Assembly: GCA_964390695.1 (NCBI GenBank)
Contig: CAYMKI010000073.1
Coordinates: forward strand, 1 to 14,694
DNA from: CAWACC01 sp964390695
Lineage (GTDB): Bacteria > Chlamydiota > Chlamydiia > Chlamydiales > Parachlamydiaceae
Direction of reading: 5' to 3'
Length of the DNA stretch: 14,694 bases
The position numbers were made by a program, and so were the translations under genes. Positions 1 to 6,013 of the stretch are shown piece by piece; positions within the stretch are counted from its first letter, which is position 1, and every line of letters begins with the position of its first letter. The notes beneath the pieces were generated by a model. That model saw only the letters and a program-made list of their open reading frames with translations, was not told the DNA's origin and did not search any database.

Positions 1-62
1 TTACCTTTTTATATTTTTATGGATATATTCTAAAAAGGTCCAAAAGACCGCCTTTACGAGTT

Positions 63-91
63 TTGCAATTGCCTCTCTAGTTATTTATTAT
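63..91 (+). promoter_or_regulatory. candidate sigma-70-type promoter of acs
   Basis: A -35-like TTGCAA (63-68, 4 of 6 consensus bases) is separated by exactly 17 bp from a -10-like TATTAT (86-91, 5 of 6). The start codon of acs follows 25 bp after the -10 box, leaving room for a short leader and an AAAAGG ribosome binding site at 102-107. The region is AT-rich, so a chance match is possible. Confidence 0.4.
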
Positions 92-116
92 ATCTGCGTT
101 CAAAAGGTTTTATTTT

Positions 117-2096
117 ATGGACAAATCCAACGCCCCCTTCAGTGTCACTCATCTCATGTTTGAAGACCGAAAATTCGCTCCTCCATCCTCATTTTCCACC
201 CAAGCGCATATTAAGGACATCGCTCAATATCAGCAAATGTACCATGAATCCATTCAGAATCCCAACGAATTCTGGTTAAAACATTCAAATTCCCTGCATT
301 GGTTCCAGAAACCCTCTTTGGGGTGTAAATACGTATGGGACTCGGATAACGACATCGCCTGGCACACCTGGTTCGAAGATGGATTGATCAACGTGTCCTA
401 CAACTGTCTGGATAGGCATCTGCACGGTACCCAGCAGCATAAGGCAGCTCTCATCTGGCAAGGAGAAAACGACGCTGAAACCCGCACACTGACCTATAAA
501 GAATTACATGAACAAGTCTGCATATTTGCCAATGTTTTACTTTCCCGGGGTATAAAGCAAGGCGATCGGGTATGCATCTACATGCCTATGGTTCCGGAAC
601 TCGTCGTCGCCATGCTTGCCTGCGCACGCATAGGTGCCATACACTCTGTAGTCTTTGGAGGCTTCAGCGCGGAATCTCTATCGCATCGCCTCAATGACTC
701 GTCATGCAAACTGCTTGTCACGGCAAACGTCTCCTTGCGCGGCGGTAAAAAAATCCCCTTAAAGAAGATAGCTGACGAAGCCCTGATGAAATCCACTAGC
801 GTTGAAAAAGTCATCGTGCTTAAGCACTCTGAAGATGAATGTGCCATGGAAGAAGGGCGCGATGTGTGGTTTCATGATGAAATAGCCCACTCCCAACCCA
901 CTTGTCCCGCCTTACCTTTAAAAGCTGAAGATCCTTTATTTATTTTATACACATCGGGATCTACAGGCAAACCCAAAGGCGTGGTACACACTCAAGCCGG
1001 CTACCTCTTGCATGTCAGCCTCACCCACAAATATGTCTTTGATATCAAAGAGTCTGATATCTACTGGTGTACGGCTGATATTGGCTGGATCACGGGCCAC
1101 AGCTATATCGTCTACGGACCCCTAGCTAACGGCTGCACCGTGTTGCTGTTCGAAGGCATCCCCACATATCCTGATGCAGGCCGTTATTGGCAGGTAATTG
1201 ATAAGCACAAAGTCACTGTATTCTACACAGCCCCTACAGCTATACGATCCCTTATTTGTGCCGGCAGCGAATACCCCGGAAACTACAGCTTAACCTCCTT
1301 ACGGCTGCTGGGTACTGTGGGCGAACCTATAAATCCCGAAGCTTGGATGTGGTACTATGAAGTCATAGGCAAAGGACAAAGGCCCATCACAGATACTTGG
1401 TGGCAAACTGAAACCGGGGGCATCATGATTGCTCCCCTTCCTGGGGCGCACACTCTTAAACCAGGCAGCGCCAACCAACCTTTTTTTGGTATCGATCCGA
1501 TCATATTGCGCGACGATGGTTCGGTTTGCGATATCGATGAGGGCGGCTGTTTATGCATCAAGCAGCCTTGGCCTGGCATGATGAGGACAACCTGGGGCGA
1601 CCACCAAAGATTTGTCAACACCTATTTTAAAACATTTAAAAATAGGTATTTTACCGGCGATGGATGTCGTAAAGATTCAGATGGAGACTACTGGCTGCTG
1701 GGACGTATCGACGATGTAGTCAATATTTCCGGACACCGTATTGGCACTGCAGAAATCGAAAGCGCATTAGTCAGCCATAGCGATGTGGCCGAAGCTGCTG
1801 TAGTTCCGGTTCCCGATGATATCAAAGGACAAGCCCTCTATGCTTTTGTCACACTGGTGCAAGGAACACAGGAACTGCCGTCACTGCGAGCCGAACTTTG
1901 CCAACACGTCCGCAAAGAAATCGGACCTATTGCAGTGCCGGATAAAATCCAGTTTGCTAAATCGTTGCCCAAGACCCGTTCGGGAAAAATTATGCGACGT
2001 GTGCTAAGAAAGATTGCGGAAAAAGAAGTGGATGATCTGGGCGATATCAGCACCTTGTCCGATCCGACAGTAATTCAGGACTTGTTAAAAATATAA
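117..2096 (+). CDS. acs: acetyl-CoA synthetase, AMP-forming
   Basis: This cytoplasmic enzyme activates acetate: acetate + ATP + CoA gives acetyl-CoA + AMP + PPi, through an acetyl-adenylate. The 659 aa match the usual length of about 650. The adenylate-forming signatures appear in order: the phosphate-binding loop YTSGSTGKPKG (278-288), DTWWQTETGG (426-435), YFTGD (511-515), GRIDD (529-533) with SGHR just after, and near the C-terminus KTRSGKIMRR (619-628). In that last motif K624 corresponds to the catalytic lysine that is acetylated by Pat-type enzymes in other bacteria. The WWQTE tryptophan is typical of acetate-specific members, unlike medium-chain ligases. The ATG at 117 is preceded by AAAAGG nine bases upstream and gives the normal N-terminus. 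Its sampled GC is clearly higher than in the giant gene downstream. The next gene starts 92 bp later, so co-transcription is uncertain. The enzyme would let the cell use host acetate; that role is inferred. Confidence 0.96.
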   Translation: MDKSNAPFSVTHLMFEDRKFAPPSSFSTQAHIKDIAQYQQMYHESIQNPNEFWLKHSNSLHWFQKPSLGCKYVWDSDNDIAWHTWFEDGLINVSYNCLDRHLHGTQQHKAALIWQGENDAETRTLTYKELHEQVCIFANVLLSRGIKQGDRVCIYMPMVPELVVAMLACARIGAIHSVVFGGFSAESLSHRLNDSSCKLLVTANVSLRGGKKIPLKKIADEALMKSTSVEKVIVLKHSEDECAMEEGRDVWFHDEIAHSQPTCPALPLKAEDPLFILYTSGSTGKPKGVVHTQAGYLLHVSLTHKYVFDIKESDIYWCTADIGWITGHSYIVYGPLANGCTVLLFEGIPTYPDAGRYWQVIDKHKVTVFYTAPTAIRSLICAGSEYPGNYSLTSLRLLGTVGEPINPEAWMWYYEVIGKGQRPITDTWWQTETGGIMIAPLPGAHTLKPGSANQPFFGIDPIILRDDGSVCDIDEGGCLCIKQPWPGMMRTTWGDHQRFVNTYFKTFKNRYFTGDGCRKDSDGDYWLLGRIDDVVNISGHRIGTAEIESALVSHSDVAEAAVVPVPDDIKGQALYAFVTLVQGTQELPSLRAELCQHVRKEIGPIAVPDKIQFAKSLPKTRSGKIMRRVLRKIAEKEVDDLGDISTLSDPTVIQDLLKI

Positions 2097-2110
2097 AGTC
2101 CTTTTTCCGA

Positions 2111-2139
2111 TTGCAAATAATAGATATCATTGTTACACT
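2111..2139 (+). promoter_or_regulatory. candidate promoter before the T3SS cluster
   Basis: In the 92-bp gap between acs and the T3SS genes, TTGCAA (2111-2116) lies 17 bp before TACACT (2134-2139, 4 of 6 matches to TATAAT). The -35 hexamer and the spacing are the same as in the candidate acs promoter. I see no terminator hairpin after acs, so read-through is also possible. Weak evidence in AT-rich DNA. Confidence 0.28.
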
Positions 2140-2188
2140 TAAGTTTCTAAACCTAAGCATAATTAAATAAGTTAATAATAGGTAGCAT

Positions 2189-2725
2189 ATGGCTGAAAAT
2201 AACAATGTCAGCGAAATCCTCACCGACATCACTACAGAAGTCAACGACAGCGGCAGTACAGACCCTAAAAATCTTTCCCTAGAATCCATGATTCTGCTTC
2301 TGACAGCCGAGCGTCTACATCGCCTAGAGGACGACAGCAGAAAACAAATGGACGAGCTGCGCAAGCGGCAAGAGCAAGTGAGCTTTTTACACAAGCTGAT
2401 GAAAACCATCAACACAGCTACCGGCAATACGGGCACCGTCGATTTATCCCCCTATCCCGAATTGGTGGACATGCTCAAGAAAGCCAAAGAGATGGGTGTA
2501 GAACTGGACGAAAATAAAACTTCGTACAATAATGATGAAAGGGAACGCCTCGTAGAAAACCTGCGCATGACCGTCGAAGATTTAAACGTGCAAAATGATA
2601 TGCAACTCCAAGTGATTTCTCGCATGACGAATGAACGCTATGAATCTTATCAGATGGCCAGAGCTATTTTAAAGCCGCTGCATGATGCAAAACTCAGCAA
2701 TGCACGGTACATTGCCGGCAGATAA
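2189..2725 (+). CDS. coiled-coil protein of the T3SS cluster (possible tip/filament-type or CT577-like protein)
   Basis: I do not recognise this 178-aa protein with certainty. It has no signal peptide or membrane segment. It has a polar, Asn/Thr-rich N-terminus (1-35), a charged helix of about 36-75 (LEDDSRKQMDELRKRQEQ), a linker with DLSPYPELVDMLKKAKEMG, and a long C-terminal helix (about 113-172) containing MTVEDLNVQNDMQLQ. A secreted helical protein with a late coiled coil, just upstream of an LcrH-type chaperone and two translocators, recalls needle-tip or filament proteins (LcrV, IpaD, EspA); lcrV sits in this slot in Yersinia. In Chlamydia trachomatis a small unknown protein, CT577, lies in the same locus between chaperone and CopB, and this gene may be its relocated counterpart. 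Both are positional inferences. The ATG at 2189 has AGG about six bases upstream. The chaperone start follows 19 bp after the stop, so an operon is likely. Confidence 0.7.
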   Translation: MAENNNVSEILTDITTEVNDSGSTDPKNLSLESMILLLTAERLHRLEDDSRKQMDELRKRQEQVSFLHKLMKTINTATGNTGTVDLSPYPELVDMLKKAKEMGVELDENKTSYNNDERERLVENLRMTVEDLNVQNDMQLQVISRMTNERYESYQMARAILKPLHDAKLSNARYIAGR

Positions 2726-2744
2726 CCTTTTTTGAGTGTGCCAT

Positions 2745-3164
2745 ATGCAATTGTCTCAAGATTCCTTAGAAGCTTTATATTTTACCGCACATGGCTGCTA
2801 CACCCAAGGCAAATACGAGGATGCGGTCTATTATTTTCGTTTATTGACAAGATTGGACACACTCACCAAAAAGCACTGGATGGGCCTAGCGGCGAGTTTG
2901 CATATGCAAAAAAACTATCCCAAAGCTATTGAAGCCTATGAAATGGTTGCAGCTATAGATCCCACTGATCCCTTTGTGCACTTTCATGCAGCGGAGTGCT
3001 TGCGGAGCCTCGGAAACACCAAAGACGCACTTTTTGCTTTGACCTGCTGTAAAAGGGCCATAACGCTTAATCCCCCTTCGGATAAACTGACAAATTTATT
3101 AAAACATATTCAATTGATGTCTAAATGCTGGAAGACACCCCAGAATAATAAGGTACAAATATGA
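2745..3164 (+). CDS. lcrH: class II type III secretion chaperone, SycD/LcrH family (TPR)
   Basis: The protein is a small TPR chaperone of 139 aa from this start. Three tandem TPR-like helix pairs are visible at about 7-38, 43-73 and 76-108, with the typical G-x-Y-x-x-A pattern in GKYEDAVYYF, NYPKAIEAYE and GNTKDALFAL. SycD, LcrH and IpgC proteins have this three-TPR layout and hold the hydrophobic translocators soluble in the cytoplasm before secretion. The gene lies directly before two such translocators. A GTG at 2736 would add MCH in front, but the ATG at 2745 has a TGAG about eight bases upstream and gives a more usual N-terminus, so I prefer it. The 3' end overlaps the next gene by four bases (ATGA), which suggests translational coupling. 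It corresponds best to Scc2/LcrH-1 (CT576) of Chlamydia; the exact paralogue is inferred from context. Confidence 0.88.
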   Translation: MQLSQDSLEALYFTAHGCYTQGKYEDAVYYFRLLTRLDTLTKKHWMGLAASLHMQKNYPKAIEAYEMVAAIDPTDPFVHFHAAECLRSLGNTKDALFALTCCKRAITLNPPSDKLTNLLKHIQLMSKCWKTPQNNKVQI

Positions 3165-4216
3165 TGAATTTTGATAGCATCTCCTCCATTAAAGGCAAAT
3201 CACAGGATTTTTCCATGAAAGGGTCCAAGAACTACTTGCTCGACTTGGAAGATCACACTCCTCAGAGCGGCATCGATGTCGTTGAAAGCTACGCCGAAGC
3301 TGAGAATAAGAGCTTTCAATTTTCTGCGGTAGACACGCTCTCCTCAGCTATTCCTCCTTCACCACCCGAGCAAGACATCGCCGAACAACCCGAAGCACCC
3401 AAGCCTAAATTATTTAGTTTCGACACGATAATTGACATGGGCAAAAAAGTCTGGGCGTGGATCAGTTCATTTTTTACTACACAGAAAGAGACAGAACCAG
3501 TCACTGGTAGTACTACAGAGGATGGTGTGCAAAGCATCAGCGGCTCTCCTTCTCTTGAAACTCCAACTCTTGTCAACAAGAAAATGATCGATAAAATGAT
3601 TCAAGAGCTTATCGAACAGTCGCAGCGTATCGAAGAATCCGGCAACGAAGCCAAAGACCAAAATCTTAGCGATGAAAAGCGATTTATTGAATATTATAAG
3701 ATTCAATACGAGTTGCGAAAAAATGGCACTCTAAACATCCAATTTCAATTTGTATTTAACCAGCAGAAGGAACGAACTATACGCAAGGAAATGAGCGACC
3801 TCAAAACGCAAAACATCGAACTGCAGAAAACACGCCAATTCTGGGGTAATGTCAACACTGGATTGACAGTAGCCGTTGTAGCCGCTACAGTCGTTGCAGT
3901 CGCAGCAAGCATCTTCGCTACGGCCGGGGTAGCCTTGCCCGCCGCCTTACTAGCCGGAGTAAAAATTATGACAGCAACTCTTGGAGTGCTAAAAGCTGGA
4001 TCGAGCGGTATTAATGCCGGCCTCGAATATAAAGAAGGCAAGCTTACGGGTAAGATCGAGATTATAGATTTTAAGCAGAAATACTTAAACGATCTAGTTA
4101 GAAAAGACGCACAGCTTACCCAGAGCGAGGCCTCAAAAGGACTAGAAAATTTTGTTGTACTTAAACAAATGCTTGATAACATGTACAAAACACAACGTGT
4201 GGTGTCAAGCAGATAG
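3161..4216 (+). CDS. copB: T3SS major translocator-like protein (CopB/YopB type)
   Basis: This 351-aa protein has the layout of a pore-forming translocator. It has a polar, Ser/Pro-rich secreted N-terminus (about 1-85), coiled-coil stretches around 141-165 and 196-226, a hydrophobic region at 234-277 that could form one or two membrane helices, and a charged C-terminal helix. The hydrophobic part starts after FWGN and is rich in Ala and Val (VAVVAATVVAVAAS). YopB, IpaB and CopB insert a similar region into the host membrane. The start overlaps the chaperone stop (ATGA), and AAGG lies seven bases before the ATG at 3161; a second ATG follows immediately. The match is by architecture and gene order, not by recognised sequence identity, and the protein is shorter than the CopB of Chlamydia that I recall (nearly 500 aa). 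Confidence 0.75.
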   Translation: MMNFDSISSIKGKSQDFSMKGSKNYLLDLEDHTPQSGIDVVESYAEAENKSFQFSAVDTLSSAIPPSPPEQDIAEQPEAPKPKLFSFDTIIDMGKKVWAWISSFFTTQKETEPVTGSTTEDGVQSISGSPSLETPTLVNKKMIDKMIQELIEQSQRIEESGNEAKDQNLSDEKRFIEYYKIQYELRKNGTLNIQFQFVFNQQKERTIRKEMSDLKTQNIELQKTRQFWGNVNTGLTVAVVAATVVAVAASIFATAGVALPAALLAGVKIMTATLGVLKAGSSGINAGLEYKEGKLTGKIEIIDFKQKYLNDLVRKDAQLTQSEASKGLENFVVLKQMLDNMYKTQRVVSSR

Positions 4217-4223
4217 AGTTATG

Positions 4224-4238
4224 TGCAAATTTTTTGCA
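4224..4238. other. short inverted repeat in the copB-copD gap
   Basis: TGCAAA (4224-4229) and TTTGCA (4233-4238) form a 6-bp stem with a three-base loop, inside the 59-bp gap between the translocator genes. It could be a weak RNA hairpin that affects processing or the copB:copD ratio. It is short and AT-rich, so it may mean nothing. Confidence 0.25.
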
Positions 4239-4262
4239 TTTACCTCAATAAATATAATTAAT

Positions 4263-4268
4263 AAGGAG
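4263..4268 (+). promoter_or_regulatory. strong ribosome binding site of copD
   Basis: AAGGAG ends seven bases before the ATG at 4276. It is the closest match to the Shine-Dalgarno consensus in front of any gene in this window, and it fixes the start of the minor translocator gene. It suggests high translation. Confidence 0.8.
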
Positions 4269-4275
4269 ACTCTAC

Positions 4276-4917
4276 ATGCCAGTATCTAATGATGAAATTC
4301 AGCACAGACCCGGCATCTTCCTGCCAGAAGACACAGTTATTGAGAAAGAACTCAATAAAAGACTCAAGAATCAATTCGATGACAAACGCGATATCTCAAA
4401 AATTCTTGAACAAAGCCTTGTTATAGCCATATTGTTGGCACACCAAAATAATAAAGTCAGCCGTGACTTCATCCAAAAAATTCTTCCCAAAATTAAAGAA
4501 GAAGTCGAAGTCCAGGCCAGCAACCGCGCCAGCGAATTGGTTTTGGCATTAAAACTTGGCGGTGCTTTGATCTCCGGAATAGCCTCAGCATACGGCGCTT
4601 ATGGTGCTGTAAATGCGATCAACACACATGGATTGGAAAAAGCTATCACAGCTATGAAACCCATGGAGTTCGAACAACAAGTAGTGAACGGCATTTCTCA
4701 AATGTTGTCTGGAGGAGCTGATTATTATAAAGACTACCGACAAGCTCCTATGGACATACGCCAATATGCAATCGAAGAGATGAAGCGCCACAGAGACCTC
4801 AACCAGCAGTCAGGCCAATCGGCTGAAGCTAAAGAAGCTGAACAGATGCGAAATTTACAGCAAATTATGCAATCAGCACATCAAATCAGCTCACAAATTT
4901 TAGGTCAATCGAGCTAA
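4276..4917 (+). CDS. copD: T3SS minor translocator-like protein (CopD/YopD type)
   Basis: This 213-aa protein is polar and helical, with one clear hydrophobic segment at about 86-115 (LALKLGGALISGIASAYGAY). That is the single-membrane-helix layout of the smaller translocator (YopD, IpaC or CopD), which joins YopB-type proteins in the host-membrane pore. After the hydrophobic part there is a charged and Gln-rich C-terminus (about 160-213) that could form an amphipathic helix. The gene is last in the chaperone-translocator cluster, 59 bp after copB, with a strong ribosome binding site. It is only about half as long as the CopD of Chlamydia as I recall it (over 400 aa). The name therefore rests on position and architecture. 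A structural or regulatory protein of the secretion apparatus is the alternative. Confidence 0.65.
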   Translation: MPVSNDEIQHRPGIFLPEDTVIEKELNKRLKNQFDDKRDISKILEQSLVIAILLAHQNNKVSRDFIQKILPKIKEEVEVQASNRASELVLALKLGGALISGIASAYGAYGAVNAINTHGLEKAITAMKPMEFEQQVVNGISQMLSGGADYYKDYRQAPMDIRQYAIEEMKRHRDLNQQSGQSAEAKEAEQMRNLQQIMQSAHQISSQILGQSS

Positions 4918-4933
4918 TAGTGTCGAGTTCTAA

Positions 4934-4961
4934 GGAGCAGTTTGGGAATATAAGCTGCTCC
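4934..4961 (+). terminator. hairpin after the T3SS cluster (possible terminator)
   Basis: GGAGCAGTTT (4934-4943) pairs with AAGCTGCTCC (4952-4961) over ten base pairs, with one G-T wobble and an eight-base loop. It starts 17 bp after the copD stop, a typical place for a terminator. There is no run of T after the stem, so it is not a classical intrinsic terminator. It may instead stabilise the 3' end of the mRNA. Confidence 0.45.
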
Positions 4962-5087
4962 CGATAACTTGTGTATATAAACTATATTTCTTGTTTGTTT
5001 GACTTATCTGAAATTTCGCACTTGGCTAAATTCACCGCAAGTCTGTTCTTGCCAAATGAAACACTCATCATATCTTCATGTAAGCCA

Positions 5088-5101
5088 TAAAGCATGCTTT
5101 A
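5088..5101. promoter_or_regulatory. perfect 14-bp palindrome upstream of the giant gene
   Basis: TAAAGCATGCTTTA is identical to its own reverse complement. It lies 41 bp before the ATG of the giant gene, within the 225-bp gap after copD. A dimeric regulator could bind here. The rest of the gap holds a TTGACT -35-like box at 4999-5004 without a convincing -10 box at the right distance; I see no RNA gene or small ORF in it. Confidence 0.35.
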
Positions 5102-5142
5102 ATATTTTAAACTATCTTTAATCCCCACTAACGAGCTTTAAA

Positions 5143-6003
5143 ATGCAACCTCTTAAAACTAATGATGTTAGTTTAAACATTCTAAATGATAATTATATTT
5201 TAAATACAGATCCGCCTGTAGCTGTAGATATTCAGACTGTCCCACCCGCGCCTGTTGTAGATACAGAAAAAAACAAACCGACAGCCGTAGATAGATTGAT
5301 CAAACTGATTGAGGATCATGAAAAAACACAGATTGTTCCAAGACGCAGTCTCATCGAAGAAATTTGGGATAATTTTAAATCCTTTGTTAGGAACTTGCTA
5401 GGTCTTGACCACTCCTTTGAGGAGCGTGAGATTAAGTTAAAATTAGCCATGCATCATTTTAGATGTTATGATGCCTCTATCCTGCGCTCAAATAATACTT
5501 CAAAAAGCAATCCAACGGAACTTCCCTTATCTGTCTCACTTGAAGCCTATTACTCCACCCTTCAAAACTTCAAAAAACAATTAGATGTATCCGACGAGAA
5601 AATTCAGGCTCTAGGAGAGTGCGTTGGCTATTCCAAGACGATTGATAGCATCAAATCTTCTTTTTTACCATTCCGTAATCTAAGATTACAGAGATTGACT
5701 GAAGAAATAACTCAAAGAATCAATTCCTTGAAAGACGGCGAGTCTATATTCCTTCCTGGCGGCTACATGCAAGTGGATAAAAGTGATGATGTAAACAGTT
5801 GGAGCGAAGAATCACATCTAGCCTCACTGACCGGTAAATCCATTCCCATGATCTATGAGGTAAAAAAAGACCCTCAAAATTCAAGCAGGATAATCTTGAG
5901 AGTCTTTGACAACTCCATTGAAGGTAATTCCCTGATCAAATCCAAGTTAGGCGTGTTATCCGCTTGTCATAACTTGAATATTCCTATTGGAAATGTTCCT
6001 GTG
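5143..6003 (+). CDS. giant DUF3638-type protein, N-terminal part (residues 1-287)
   Basis: This is the 5' piece of the giant gene, open to the first gap. The first ATG at 5143 has only a weak ribosome binding site (a GAG about eight bases upstream) but no better start is near. The N-terminus is polar, with PPVAV and PPAPVV stretches (about 24-39) and no cleavable signal peptide, which would fit a type III secretion signal but does not prove one. An amphipathic helical stretch around 65-110 (SLIEEIWDNFKSFVRNLLGL) follows. Residues about 195-285 look beta-rich, with ESIFLPGGYM (L204-P-G-G207) and PMIYEVKKD near 235-243. I recall PGG...GHAM.YE-like segments from other large chlamydial proteins, but the His is not present here, so any enzymatic reading is unsupported. 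I recognise no domain firmly in this part. Confidence 0.85.
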
Positions 6004-6013
6004 NNNNNNNNNN
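6004..6013. other. assembly gap (10 N) with matching flanks
   Basis: Ten N separate two contig ends that share CCTGTG (5998-6003 and 6014-6019). This looks like an unmerged 6-bp overlap, with N used as a fixed-size placeholder, and not truly missing sequence. Reading through the N creates a false frameshift and a false stop at 6039. Confidence 0.85.

Noticed and set aside
37..49. GGTC-CAAAA-GACC hairpin before acs
   Set aside because: The stem is only four pairs long and no T-run follows, so I do not call it a terminator or regulatory element.
1620..1647. Inverted repeat ACCTATTTT / AAAATAGGT with a ten-base loop inside acs
   Set aside because: It encodes the conserved NTYFKTFKNRYFTGD stretch of acetyl-CoA synthetase, so two similar aromatic stretches explain the symmetry. 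An internal terminator is unlikely.
2736..2744. GTG at 2736 as start of the chaperone
   Set aside because: The ATG at 2745 has better upstream spacing and gives a usual N-terminus for the family. The GTG remains possible.
2732..2932. A 66-aa frame overlapping the chaperone gene
   Set aside because: It lies entirely over the TPR chaperone in another frame and has no protein-like features of its own.
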